From Solwaraspora sp. WMMD1047 (GTDB taxonomy: Bacteria > Actinomycetota > Actinomycetes > Mycobacteriales > Micromonosporaceae), in contig NZ_JARUBL010000001.1 in NCBI RefSeq assembly GCF_029626155.1, positions 3,390,501-3,454,500 on the forward strand: a stretch of 64,000 nucleotides of DNA, written 5' to 3'. Numbering within the stretch: position 1 is the first letter of the stretch; every line of letters begins with the position of its first letter. A program made the position numbers and the translations under genes. Positions 26,160 to 35,107 of the stretch are shown here, in pieces. Below the pieces are notes generated by a model, which worked only from the letters and a program-made list of their open reading frames with translations, was not told where the DNA came from and did not search any database.

Positions 26160-27782
26160 TCATCCGTCGGTCGGCCGGCGGGCCGCGTACCGCTCGCGGA
26201 GCACGACCTTGGCGACCTTGCCGGTGGCGGTCCGGGGGATCTCGGGCAGTACCCAGATCCGGTCCGGAATCCACCAGGCGGCGAGCCGTCCGCTCAGGTG
26301 GGCGCGCAGGTCGGCCACGTCGAGGCGCGATCCGGGTACGGTGACGACGCAGGCCAGCGGGCGCTCGCCCCACCGGTCGTCGGCCACGCCGACGACGGCC
26401 GCCTCCAGCACGTCCGGGTGGGTCATGATCTCGTTCTCCAGCTCCACCGAGGAGATCCACTCGCCGCCGGATTTCACCAGGTCCTTCATCCGGTCCACGA
26501 TGCGCAGGTAGCCGTACCGGTCGATGGTGGCGACGTCGCCGGTGCGCAGCCAGCCGTCCGCGGTGAATCCGTCGGTGCCGGCGTCGGCGCCGAAGTAGCC
26601 GGCGGCGATGGTGGGGCCGCGGACCTGGAGCTCACCGGCCGTGGCGCCGTCGTGTTCGACCGGCTGGCCGGACTCGCCGACCAACCGTAGTTCGGTCAGG
26701 GGCACGGGGGGACCGGGGGTGCCGAGCAGCGCCCGCCGGGCGTCCGGGTCGAGCCCGTCGTGCACGGTCGCGAGTCGGGAGCAGGCCACCAGCGGGCTCG
26801 CCTCGGTCATCCCCCAGGAACTGGTGATCATGACGCCGGTGGCCTCCTGCCAGGCCCGCGCGAGTGACTCGGGCAGCGGGCTGCCGCCGGAGACCACCAT
26901 CCGCAGCGCGGAGAGGTCGGCCGCAGCGACGTGCGGGAGCAGGCTGCGCCAGATCGCCGGTACGCCCGCCGCGAAGGTCACCCGGTGCCGCGCCAGCTGC
27001 CCCGCGAGCGCGGCCGGGCTCATCGCCGGACCGGGCAGGACGAGGTCGGCGCCGGCCAGCATCGCGGCGTGCGGCAGGCCCCACGCGTTGACATGGAACA
27101 TCGGCACGACGGGCAGCACCACGTCGCGCTCGCTGATCGCGAAGCTGTCCGCGGCCAGCAGCAGCATCGCGTGCAGGACCATCGAGCGGTGGCTGTACAA
27201 CACGCCCTTGGGCCGGCCGGTGGTCCCCGAGGTGTAGCAGAGCCCCGCCGCGTCCCGCTCGTCGACCGCGGGTAGCTCGGGAGCGGCGGGGGCGGCGGCG
27301 AGGAGCGCCTCGTAGTCCCGGATCCGGGGATCGTCGGGAATCGGTTGGCCGCCGCCGTCGTCCATGACCACGATCTGGCGTACGGTCGGCAGCTGGTCGA
27401 CCAGCGGCCAGAGGACCGGCAGGAGCGAGCGGTCGACGAACAGGACGTCGTCGGCGGCGTCGTTGACGATGTAGGCGAGGTCGGCGGCGAACAGCCGGTG
27501 GTTGAGGGTGTGCAGGATCCGGCCGCTGCTCGGTACGCCGAGGTAGAGCTCGACATGTCGCTGGGAGTTCCAACCGAGGCTGCCCACCCTGGCCTGGTGC
27601 GGCACGTCGAGCAGATCGAGGGCCGCGGCGAGGCGCTGCGCCCGGTCGACCACCGCCCGCCAGGTGGTGACCTGTTCGCCGGTGGTGGTCGCGGTGACCA
27701 CCCGCTTGTGACCGAAGACCTGTCCGGCCCGGCGCATCAGCGTCGAGATGTCCAACGGCCGATCCTGCATCAGACCACGCAT
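26160..27782 (-). CDS. Acyl-CoA synthetase (AMP-binding, FadD/AlkK-like)
   Basis: A 540-residue ANL-family enzyme. YTSGTTGRPKG at 183-193 is the ATP P-loop, WGMTEASPL is motif A5, GWLRTGDVATID and GYLRIVDRMKDLVKSGGEWIS are A7/A8, and PRTATGKVAK near the C-terminus holds the catalytic lysine. It should activate a carboxylic (medium or long-chain fatty, or aromatic) acid to its CoA ester via an acyl-adenylate. The ATG at 27782 is preceded by CGGAGG at a good distance. It is 22 bp downstream of the TetR gene and 49 bp upstream of paaX-like gene: a probable three-gene unit. Confidence 0.88.
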   Translation of the reverse strand: MRGLMQDRPLDISTLMRRAGQVFGHKRVVTATTTGEQVTTWRAVVDRAQRLAAALDLLDVPHQARVGSLGWNSQRHVELYLGVPSSGRILHTLNHRLFAADLAYIVNDAADDVLFVDRSLLPVLWPLVDQLPTVRQIVVMDDGGGQPIPDDPRIRDYEALLAAAPAAPELPAVDERDAAGLCYTSGTTGRPKGVLYSHRSMVLHAMLLLAADSFAISERDVVLPVVPMFHVNAWGLPHAAMLAGADLVLPGPAMSPAALAGQLARHRVTFAAGVPAIWRSLLPHVAAADLSALRMVVSGGSPLPESLARAWQEATGVMITSSWGMTEASPLVACSRLATVHDGLDPDARRALLGTPGPPVPLTELRLVGESGQPVEHDGATAGELQVRGPTIAAGYFGADAGTDGFTADGWLRTGDVATIDRYGYLRIVDRMKDLVKSGGEWISSVELENEIMTHPDVLEAAVVGVADDRWGERPLACVVTVPGSRLDVADLRAHLSGRLAAWWIPDRIWVLPEIPRTATGKVAKVVLRERYAARRPTDG

Positions 27783-27804
27783 GGCGCCTCCGCACTGCCT
27801 GGGA

Positions 27805-28518
27805 CTACCGGGACTGCCCGTCAGGGAACGTGTCGCCCCGGGGTGCCGGGGTGGCACCGGGATGGGCGACGAGCTTGAGTGCGAGATCGGCGTAGAACTC
27901 ACCGAGCTGTTCGGGTGAGTCCGAGCCTTCGAGCCGGTACCAGCGGACGAGGTCGATGCTCAGCGAGAGCATCGCCCGGGTGAACCGCTTGACGTCGACC
28001 GGCGCGAACGACCCGTCGGCGACGCCGCGGGCCACCGCGTCCCGGAAGAACTCGTTCGTCTGGTGCCGCAGTTCGAGGATCTCGCCGTAGTGCTCGGCGG
28101 TGAGGCCGGAGAGCTCGTACTGGCTGACCCGGGCGGCCACGTGGTGCCGGGCGTGCCAGGAGGTGTACCGGGAGACGATCGCCCGGAGCCGGTCGGGAGG
28201 ATGCGTCCGGGCCAGCACCGACGGGTCCTGGATGTGTTCCAGCACCCGCTGATGGCCGACTCGGATGATCTCGAACAGCACCAGTTCCTTCGAGGGGAAG
28301 TGGACGTAGAGCGCGGCCGGGCTGAGTCCCATCCCCTCGCTGATGTCGCGGGTGGTGGTGGCGTGGAAGCCGTTCGAGGCGAAGCAGCGCACCGCCGAGG
28401 TGAGCAGGCCGCGACGGACCTCGCCCTGGTCCGCGCTCCACAGCGCGGGGGAGTCGTCCTGCAGCCGTGGGTCGTCCGCCAGATCCTGCGCGGTGAACCT
28501 GGCCTGCCGTTTGGCCAT
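27805..28518 (-). CDS. TetR-family transcriptional regulator
   Basis: A 237-residue regulator with a TetR helix-turn-helix near residues 40-85 (CFASNGFHATTTRDISEGMGLSPAALYVHFPSKELVLFEI). The C-terminal ligand domain resembles regulators of fatty-acid or steroid catabolism (family-level impression). The ATG at 28518 has GAGGAT upstream. It heads the TetR-synthetase-PaaX unit and faces the sugar ABC operon across 250 bp that contain a strong 28-bp palindrome, its likely operator. Confidence 0.87.
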   Translation of the reverse strand: MAKRQARFTAQDLADDPRLQDDSPALWSADQGEVRRGLLTSAVRCFASNGFHATTTRDISEGMGLSPAALYVHFPSKELVLFEIIRVGHQRVLEHIQDPSVLARTHPPDRLRAIVSRYTSWHARHHVAARVSQYELSGLTAEHYGEILELRHQTNEFFRDAVARGVADGSFAPVDVKRFTRAMLSLSIDLVRWYRLEGSDSPEQLGEFYADLALKLVAHPGATPAPRGDTFPDGQSR

Positions 28519-28620
28519 CCGTGATCCTCGCCTCCGTCGCGCCGTCCGGTCGAGACTGCCCGATGCCGTCCGCCGGGACCGCACCGGCCCTGTCCCCGCA
28601 GGTGGCGGTCGCTGTGAGCC

Positions 28621-28649
28621 TTGACACCGGCAGCCTACTAGGTGACTAT
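28621..28649 (+). promoter_or_regulatory. Promoter of the sugar ABC operon
   Basis: TTGACA (28621-28626) and GACTAT (28644-28649) with 17-bp spacing; the -10 lies inside the palindromic operator. The transcript would have a leader of about 110 nt. Confidence 0.5.
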
Positions 28650-28665
28650 GCGCTTAGTCACCTAG
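28638..28665. promoter_or_regulatory. 28-bp palindromic operator (probably TetR)
   Basis: Perfect 11-bp arms CTAGGTGACTA (28638-28648) and TAGTCACCTAG (28655-28665) separated by 6 bp. Overlaps the -10 of the rightward operon and lies 120 bp upstream of the leftward TetR gene. Confidence 0.7.
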
Positions 28666-28768
28666 ACCAACCACTGAAACATCTGAGCAACATCACCGCA
28701 AAAATTTCCGCCGGCCGCCGACCCGGCCGGGCGGCCGCTTCTCACCCCGACCACCCAAGGGAGAGCGC

Positions 28769-29794
28769 ATGTTCCGCACCGGATCACCCCGTGTCGGTCT
28801 CACCGCCGGCACGGCCGCCCTGACCCTGCTGATCACGGCCTGCGGTGGCGACGCCGGCAACTCGTCGTCCGGAGCCGACCCCGACAGCGCGACCCCGCTC
28901 GCGGGCAAGACCATCGCGCTCGTCGGCTACGGCGACACCAACCCGTGGGGCGCCTACTTCAACGAGGTCTTCGCCGAGCAGTTGGCCTCGACCGGCGTCG
29001 AGATCACCGACCTGACCACGATGGATCCGGGTACCCAGGTCCAGAAGTTCAACCAGGCGGTCGCCCAGCGGCCGGACCTGATCGCGCTGTCGATCCTCGA
29101 CACCCAGGCGATGGTGGTGCCGATCCAGAAGGCCAAGGCCGCCGGCGTTCCGGTGCTCGCCTTCGACGGCCCGCCCGACCCGGCGGTGGCCGACGACGTG
29201 ATGTCCGTGCTGTCGGACAACGAGAAGCTCGGCGAGTACGCCGCCCAGAACATCATCGAGGGCCTGCAGGCCCAGGGACGCGAGTCCGGCAACATCATCG
29301 TCCTCACCGGCACCAAGTCGATGCTGGTCACCCAGGACCGGATGACCGGATTCAACCGGGTGCTGGCCACCGCACCGCAGTACCGGGTCGTCGACGAGCA
29401 GGACGCCAACTGGGACCCGCAGCTCTCCGGCACCATCGCCCAGCAACTGCTCGCCAAGCACGGCCGCGATGGCGTGCAGGCGGCGTACGGCATGGCCGAC
29501 TACATGGCCCTGCCGATCATCCAGGCCGCCAAGCAGGCCGGTATTCCGGTCGGCGGCGAGGACGGCCTGATCGTCACCGGCAGCAACTGCTTCAAGGCGG
29601 GCATCGAATCCATCCGGGCCGGTGAGCTCTACGGCACCGCCACCGAAGACCCCGGCACGATCGCCAAACAGACCGCGGACTACGCCCTACGGTTCCTGAC
29701 CGGGCAGAACCCGCCGCAGCGCGAGATCGTCGAGGAGGGACGCGTCACCGCCGCGACGCTCGACCAGTTTGCCGAGCAATGCAGCAACGTCTGA
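28769..29794 (+). CDS. Sugar ABC transporter substrate-binding lipoprotein (RbsB-like)
   Basis: A 341-residue periplasmic-binding-protein type I (Peripla_BP_4). The lipobox LITACGG places the acylated Cys at 25. The mature part starts KTIALVGYGDTNPWGAYF and has the typical domain-crossing segments GVPVLAFDGPPDP near 130 and VIVLTGTKSML-like near 172. Such proteins bind pentoses, hexoses or related polyols; the ligand is not readable. First gene of a six-gene unit with ATPase, two permeases, a dehydrogenase and a lactonase. Confidence 0.88.
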   Translation: MFRTGSPRVGLTAGTAALTLLITACGGDAGNSSSGADPDSATPLAGKTIALVGYGDTNPWGAYFNEVFAEQLASTGVEITDLTTMDPGTQVQKFNQAVAQRPDLIALSILDTQAMVVPIQKAKAAGVPVLAFDGPPDPAVADDVMSVLSDNEKLGEYAAQNIIEGLQAQGRESGNIIVLTGTKSMLVTQDRMTGFNRVLATAPQYRVVDEQDANWDPQLSGTIAQQLLAKHGRDGVQAAYGMADYMALPIIQAAKQAGIPVGGEDGLIVTGSNCFKAGIESIRAGELYGTATEDPGTIAKQTADYALRFLTGQNPPQREIVEEGRVTAATLDQFAEQCSNV

Positions 29795-31311
29795 CCGGAC
29801 CGGCCCTCGACCGCGCCGTGCTGCGGGTCGAGGGCCTGGCCCGCGCCTTCGGCGGCGTCCCCGCCGTCCGGGACGCGTCGTTCACGATCGGCGCCGGCGA
29901 GATCCACGGCCTCTGCGGCCACAACGGCGCCGGCAAGAGCACCGTCGTCCGGATGCTCTCCGGGCAGCTGGCACCGGACAGCGGGCGCATCGTCCTCGAC
30001 GGTACGGCGGTCGACCTGCCCACCCGGCAGGCCGCGCAGCGGTCCGGGGTGGCCCTGGTCGACCAGGAGCTGAGCGTCGTGCCCGCCCTGACCGTCGCGG
30101 AGAACCTGCTCCTCGGCGACATCGACGCGCCGTTCGTCAACCGCCCGCGCCGGGCGACGGCCCGGTGCCGGCAGATCCTGGCCGGCATGGGTCTTGCCCA
30201 CCTCGACCCGGACCAGCCGGTCGCCACGCTCAGCCTCGGCGAGCGGCAACTGGTGGAGATCGCCAAGGCGCTGAGCCAGAACGCCCGGCTGGTGATTCTC
30301 GACGAGCCCACCGCGACCCTCAGCGACGTGGAGAGCGCGCTCGTCTTCGCGGCGATCCGTCGGGTCGCGGCCACCGGCTGCTCGATCATCTTCGTCTCGC
30401 ACCGCCTGCCGGAGGTGCTCGAACTCTGCGACCGGGTGACCGTGCTGCGCGACGGCCGCACCGTCGCCACCACGGCGGCCGATGAGCTGACGGTCGACGG
30501 GCTGATCGTGCAGATGCTGGGCGAGGCGCCCCGCCGGCTCGCCGCCGGGCGACGGTCCGACCAGGACCCCGGGTACGCGCTGCGGATGACGCGCCTGCGG
30601 GTACCCGGTCGGCTCTCGGACTTCAGCCTCACCGTCCGGTCAGGTCGGGTCTACGCGCTCGCCGGCCAGCTCGGCAGCGGCGCCTCCGAGGTGCTGCGGG
30701 CCGCCGCCGGGCTGTCGCCGAAGGCGACCGGCCGGGTCGAACTGCGGGACCGGGCGGTGCCGTTGCGTGACCCGGTGGCGACCGCCCGCGCCGGCATCGC
30801 CTTCGTCTCCAACGACCGCAAATCCGAGGGCCTCTTCCTCGACAAGTCGATCGCCTGGAATCTGGTCGCCACCCGGCTGCCGAGCCTGGCCCGCGGCGGC
30901 CTGCTGCGGCGGCGCCGGGAGCACGACGCCGTCCGGTCACTTGCCCGGGGGTCCGGTCTGCCGGCGGACCGGCTCCGGGAACCCGTCCGGGCGCTCAGCG
31001 GCGGAAACCAGCAGAAGGCGTTCGTCGGACGGTGCCTGGGCCGCGCCGACGTGCGGGCGCTGCTGCTGGACGAACCCACCCGGGGCGTCGACATCGGCGG
31101 GCGGGCCGCGATCCACCGGATGCTGCGCCAGGCCGCCGACGCCGGACTCGTCGTGGTCTTCGCATCCACCGAACTGGAGGAACTGCTCGAACTCGGCGAC
31201 GAGATCGTCACGATGAAGGACGGCCGGATCGTCGGCCACTACGACGGCGACGTCGACGGCTCGGCGCTGATGCGTGACATGACCCATCCGGCGGAGGTGG
31301 GCCGGACATGA
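29779..31311 (+). CDS. Sugar ABC transporter ATP-binding protein, two ABC domains (RbsA-like)
   Basis: A 510-residue fusion of two ATPase domains. The first has a canonical Walker A, GHNGAGKST (near 50-58), signature LSLGERQ and Walker B ILDEPTATLSD. The second has the degenerate GQLGSGASE in place of Walker A, as in other RbsA/XylG proteins, but keeps LSGGNQQK and LLLDEPTRGVD. The ATG at 29779 overlaps the binding-protein gene by 16 bp; a GTG at 29818 is an alternative start. Confidence 0.9.
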   Translation: MQQRLTGPALDRAVLRVEGLARAFGGVPAVRDASFTIGAGEIHGLCGHNGAGKSTVVRMLSGQLAPDSGRIVLDGTAVDLPTRQAAQRSGVALVDQELSVVPALTVAENLLLGDIDAPFVNRPRRATARCRQILAGMGLAHLDPDQPVATLSLGERQLVEIAKALSQNARLVILDEPTATLSDVESALVFAAIRRVAATGCSIIFVSHRLPEVLELCDRVTVLRDGRTVATTAADELTVDGLIVQMLGEAPRRLAAGRRSDQDPGYALRMTRLRVPGRLSDFSLTVRSGRVYALAGQLGSGASEVLRAAAGLSPKATGRVELRDRAVPLRDPVATARAGIAFVSNDRKSEGLFLDKSIAWNLVATRLPSLARGGLLRRRREHDAVRSLARGSGLPADRLREPVRALSGGNQQKAFVGRCLGRADVRALLLDEPTRGVDIGGRAAIHRMLRQAADAGLVVVFASTELEELLELGDEIVTMKDGRIVGHYDGDVDGSALMRDMTHPAEVGRT

Positions 31312-32261
31312 CGGCCGCGATCGACGCCACCGCGCGGCGGCTCACGGACGCGCGGACGGTGATCCCGCTGCTTCTGGTCCTGCCGCTGGTGGTCCTGGCG
31401 GTGACGACGGAACGCTTCCTCACCCTCGACAACGCCCGCGCGATCGTCGCCTCGGCCGCTTTCGTCGGCATCACCGCGATCGGCGCGACGCTGGTGATGA
31501 TCGTCGGGTCCGCGGTGTCGCTGGCCACCGCGCAGACCGCCACCGTGGTGGCGATGGTCTACCTGGCCACCCAGCACGCCGGCCTGCCGACGGCCGTACT
31601 TGTCGCGCTGGCCTGCGGGATCGTGCTCACCTCGGTGCAGGGCGCGGTGGTCGGCTACTGGAATGCCAACCCGATCGTGCTGACCATCGCCGCCGGGTTC
31701 GCCATCGGCGGGGCCGCCCTCTGGTTCAGCGGCGGGACCCCGGTCTACCCCCGGGCCAGTGGGTACGAGCTGCTCAACTCCACCCTGCTGGGCCTCCCGG
31801 TCGCCGTCTACGTCCTGCTCGCGGTGACCGCGCTGGCGCACTGGATCCTGAGCGGCACGACCGCCGGCCGGCAGATGTACCTGATCGGGGAGAACCGGGC
31901 CGCGGCCCGCGCCGCCGGCCTGCCGGTCGGCCGGGTGACGGTGCTCGCCTGGGCCTTCTTCGGCGGGTGCATCGCCATCACCGGCGTCTTCCTCGCCTCG
32001 TTCAACACGTCGGCCACGGTCACCCTCGGCGGCACCCTCACCCTCGACACCATCGCGGCCGTCCTGGTGGGCGGGACCGCGATCGCCGGTGGGCGCGGCT
32101 CCGCCCTGCGGACCCTGGGCGGCGTGGTCCTGCTCTCCGTCATCTCCGACGTACTGCTGCTGCGCGGGTTCTCCACCGGACTGCAGATTCTCGTGAAGGG
32201 CCTCCTCGTGCTCGCCGTCGTTGTCACCGTGCACCTGCGTACCACCAGGGGTTGGCGGTGA
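31308..32261 (+). CDS. Sugar ABC transporter permease (RbsC-like) 1
   Basis: A 317-residue BPD_transp_2 permease with about nine or ten helices. GENRAAARAAGLPVGRVTVLAW (near 190-210) is the coupling-loop region of the RbsC family, followed by TLDTIAAVLVGGTAIAGGRGS. It overlaps the ATPase gene (ATGA) and the next permease (GTGA). Confidence 0.88.
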   Translation: MTAAIDATARRLTDARTVIPLLLVLPLVVLAVTTERFLTLDNARAIVASAAFVGITAIGATLVMIVGSAVSLATAQTATVVAMVYLATQHAGLPTAVLVALACGIVLTSVQGAVVGYWNANPIVLTIAAGFAIGGAALWFSGGTPVYPRASGYELLNSTLLGLPVAVYVLLAVTALAHWILSGTTAGRQMYLIGENRAAARAAGLPVGRVTVLAWAFFGGCIAITGVFLASFNTSATVTLGGTLTLDTIAAVLVGGTAIAGGRGSALRTLGGVVLLSVISDVLLLRGFSTGLQILVKGLLVLAVVVTVHLRTTRGWR

Positions 32262-33235
32262 TCCGCGGCTGGTCCCGGCCGGACCGGTTGATGCCCGCGG
32301 TCTCGCTGGCGGTGGTCCTGGTCGCCTTCACCGCCTCCCCGCTGGTCAGCGGCCGCCCCCTGGCGCTGTTCGACGGGTACAACGCGTTGCAGGGCTTCGC
32401 CCAACTGGGGCTGCTCGCCCTCGCCATCGGGATCACGATGATCGCCGGCGAGTTCGACCTCTCGGTCGTCGGGACGTACGCGCTCGGCGGCATGGTCGCG
32501 GTGAGCGCCGGCGCGTCGTCACCCGTGCTGGGCATCGCGGCCGCGGTCAGTGCGGGCGCCGCGGTGGGAGCGGTGCAGGGCGGCCTGATCGCCGGGCTGC
32601 GCATCCCGTCGATGCCGGTCACGTTGGCGACCTACCTCGCGCTGCTCGGGCTGACCAGCGTGCTCTCCGGCGGACTGAGCGTCACCTACCCCAACAGCGC
32701 CGCGACGCTCTGGGTGGACCAGACGATCGCCGGGATCTTCTCCCCGCGCAGCCTGCTCACCCTGGCCGCGTTCCTGGTCGCCGGGCTCGTGCTGGGCGGC
32801 ACGAAACTGGGCCGGGAGCTCCGCGCCATCGGCGGGGACCGGCGGGCCAGCCGGGTCGCCGGCGTCCGGGTGGACCGGCGGCTGGTCGGGATCTTCACCG
32901 TCTCGGGGACGCTGTCGGCGCTGGGTGGTGCCCTGCTCAGCTACAGCTACGCCTCGGCCAACCCGGATCCGGGGCTGCAGCCGCTGATTCTCGCCGCGGT
33001 GGCCGCGCTGCTCGGCGGCGTCTCCCTGACCGGCGGCCGGGGAAACGCGGTGGGGCTGCTGGCCGGAGCCCTGTCGGTGGCGCTGCTCGCCCAGATCGTG
33101 GTGACCACCGCCCTGCCCGACTTCTCCACCCAGCTGCTCTACGCGGCGCTGCTCGCCGTGATCGTCGCGATCGAGAGCCCCGGCCTGCACCAGCTGGTGG
33201 ACCGGATCAGGAGTGCCCGATGGCCGACGCAATGA
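32258..33235 (+). CDS. Sugar ABC transporter permease (RbsC-like) 2
   Basis: A 325-residue second RbsC-family permease. IAGEFDLSVVGTYALGGMVA near 62-80 and IGGDRRASRVAGVRVDRRL near 198-216 are family features. Two different permease genes imply a heterodimeric channel. The GTG start is fixed by the GTGA overlap with the first permease. Confidence 0.87.
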   Translation: MIRGWSRPDRLMPAVSLAVVLVAFTASPLVSGRPLALFDGYNALQGFAQLGLLALAIGITMIAGEFDLSVVGTYALGGMVAVSAGASSPVLGIAAAVSAGAAVGAVQGGLIAGLRIPSMPVTLATYLALLGLTSVLSGGLSVTYPNSAATLWVDQTIAGIFSPRSLLTLAAFLVAGLVLGGTKLGRELRAIGGDRRASRVAGVRVDRRLVGIFTVSGTLSALGGALLSYSYASANPDPGLQPLILAAVAALLGGVSLTGGRGNAVGLLAGALSVALLAQIVVTTALPDFSTQLLYAALLAVIVAIESPGLHQLVDRIRSARWPTQ

Positions 33236-33254
33236 CTCTCGAGAGGACTTCCTG

Positions 33255-33992
33255 ATGGGCAATCTCACCTTCGACTTCACCGGCCGGACGGTCGTGGTCA
33301 CCGGGGCCGCCCGCGGCGTGGGGCTCGCCGTCGGCCGGCACTTCCGGGATGCCGGCGCGACCGTCTGTCTGGTCGACCTCGAGGCGGAGCCGGTCAAGGA
33401 GGCGGCCGAGCGGATCGGGGCGATCGGCATCGCCGCCGACGTCTCCGACACCGGGCAGGTCACCGAGGCCGTGGACCGGGTGGTCGCGGAGACCGGCCGG
33501 CTGGACGTGCTGGTGAACAACGCCGGAAACCTCCGGGACGGCGTCGTGTGGAAGCTGACCGACGACGACTACGAGGCGGTGATGGCGGTTCACGCCGGTG
33601 GCACGTTCCGGTTCACCCGGGCGGTCGTACCGCAGTTGCGGCGCCAGGGTACCGGCCGGATCATCAACGTCACCTCCTACACCGGTCTGCGGGGCAACCC
33701 CGGTCAGGCGAACTACGCGATGGCCAAGGCGGGGATCATCGGCTTCACCAAGACCACCGCCAAGGAGCTGGCGCGCTTCGGCATCACCGTGAACGCGATC
33801 TCGCCGAACGCCCAGACCCGCATGATCTCGTCCATCCCCGAGGAGAAGCTGGCCGAGTTCACCGGCGCCATTCCGATGGGCCGCTTCGCCGCGGCGGCGG
33901 AGATGGCCGCGGCGGTCGCGTTCCTGGCCTCGGACGAGGCCTCGTACATCACCGGGGTGGTGCTGCCCGTCGACGGCGGCATGTCGATCTAG
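33255..33992 (+). CDS. SDR-family NAD(P)-dependent oxidoreductase
   Basis: A 245-residue classical short-chain dehydrogenase. The cofactor motif TGAARGVG is near 14-21, NNAG near 90, and the catalytic Ser-Tyr-Lys are in NVTSYTGLRGNPGQANYAMAK. GAGAGAGG-like AGAGGA precedes the ATG. FabG-like by sequence, but its place between a sugar transporter and an SMP-30 lactonase suggests it oxidises the imported sugar to a lactone (inference). Confidence 0.85.
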   Translation: MGNLTFDFTGRTVVVTGAARGVGLAVGRHFRDAGATVCLVDLEAEPVKEAAERIGAIGIAADVSDTGQVTEAVDRVVAETGRLDVLVNNAGNLRDGVVWKLTDDDYEAVMAVHAGGTFRFTRAVVPQLRRQGTGRIINVTSYTGLRGNPGQANYAMAKAGIIGFTKTTAKELARFGITVNAISPNAQTRMISSIPEEKLAEFTGAIPMGRFAAAAEMAAAVAFLASDEASYITGVVLPVDGGMSI

Positions 33993-34044
33993 CCTGCCGC
34001 CCCGGCCAGGTCAGATGCGTTCATCAGATGACAGGGAGGACGAC

Positions 34045-34929
34045 ATGACAGTGGAAACGAGGACGGTGGCCGAGGGCTTCCACTTCCTGGAGGCGCCGCG
34101 CTGGCGCGCCGGGCGGCTCTGGTTCTCCGACTTCTACGGTCACCGGGTCCACTCCGTGGCCGAGGACGGATCGGACCTGACGGTCCAGGCCCACGTGCCG
34201 GGCCAACCGTCCGGCCTCGGCTGGCTTCCCGACGGCCGGTTGCTGATCGTCTCCATGCGCGACCGCCGGGTGCTGCGCCGCGAGCCGGACGGGTCGCTCG
34301 TCGTCCACGCCGAGCTGGCCGGGCACGCGACCGGCCACGCGAACGACATGGTGGTGGACGACCGGGGTCGGGCGTACGTGGGAAACTTCGGCTTCGACCT
34401 GATGGCCGGCGAGCCGCTGGAGCCGGCCGCGCTGCACCGGGTGGACCCGGACGGCGGGGTCACCGAGGTGGCTGACGACCTGTGGTTCCCCAACGGCTCC
34501 GTGATCACCGGCGACGGCGTCCTGCTGGTGGTGGAGACGTTCGGCAACCGGGTCACCGCGTTCACCGTCGGCGCGGACGGCGCGCTGACCGACCGCCGGA
34601 TCTGGGCCGAGTTCGGCCCGCTGCCCACCGAGCGGGACGTCGAGCGGGCGCTCACCCAGCTGCGGATCGCCGGCGACGGCGCCTGCCTGGACGCCGCCGG
34701 CGGACTGTGGATCGCCGACGCCATCGGCGAACGGCTGGTGCGGGTGGTCGAGGGTGGAGAGATCACCGACGAGATCCGGCCGGGCAGCCCGGTGTACGCC
34801 TGCGCGCTGGGCGGCGCCGCCGGCACCACCCTCTTCGCCTGCGCCGCGCCGGACTTCCACGAACAGGCCCGGACCGCGGCGCGCGAGGCCCGGATGCTCG
34901 CCGTCCAGGTCGCGACGCCGGCCGCCTGA
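34045..34929 (+). CDS. SMP-30/gluconolactonase-family protein
   Basis: A 294-residue six-bladed beta-propeller lactonase. Candidate metal ligands of the family are visible: Glu in FLEAPRW, Asn/Asp in ANDMVVDD, Asn in WFPNGSVI and Asp in WIADAIGE. No signal peptide, so cytosolic. It would hydrolyse a sugar lactone produced by the upstream dehydrogenase, giving an aldonic acid. The ATG at 34045 has AGGGAGG at ideal distance. Confidence 0.87.
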   Translation: MTVETRTVAEGFHFLEAPRWRAGRLWFSDFYGHRVHSVAEDGSDLTVQAHVPGQPSGLGWLPDGRLLIVSMRDRRVLRREPDGSLVVHAELAGHATGHANDMVVDDRGRAYVGNFGFDLMAGEPLEPAALHRVDPDGGVTEVADDLWFPNGSVITGDGVLLVVETFGNRVTAFTVGADGALTDRRIWAEFGPLPTERDVERALTQLRIAGDGACLDAAGGLWIADAIGERLVRVVEGGEITDEIRPGSPVYACALGGAAGTTLFACAAPDFHEQARTAAREARMLAVQVATPAA

Positions 34930-34937
34930 GCCGGCCC

Positions 34938-34982
34938 GCCGCCTGGCCGTGCGCCGCCTGGCCGTGCGCCGCCTGGCCGTGC
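34938..34982 (+). repeat. Three 15-bp tandem repeats
   Basis: Three exact copies of GCCGCCTGGCCGTGC (34938-34952, 34953-34967, 34968-34982) followed by decayed copies, just after the lactonase stop; non-coding. Confidence 0.85.
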
Positions 34983-35020
34983 GCCGCCGGGCTCGCGCCG
35001 CCTGGCGCACGGTGGCGACC

Positions 35021-35054
35021 GGTGGTGCCGACGCGGGTTGACGTCGGCGCCGCC
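35021..35054 (+). terminator. Hairpin terminator after the sugar operon
   Basis: 13-bp stem (35021-35033 with 35042-35054) containing two G-U pairs, 8-nt loop. Together with the repeats it fills the 178-bp gap before the ABC export operon. Confidence 0.6.
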
Positions 35055-35107
35055 ACGGTCGACGATCTGACTCGACCTTGGGGCGGCGCCGGACGAAGGA
35101 GCGGGGG

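Noticed and set aside
34938-34982. 15-bp tandem repeats as a possible CRISPR or regulatory array
   Set aside because: Units are contiguous with no spacers and decay quickly; simple repeat expansion in an intergenic gap.
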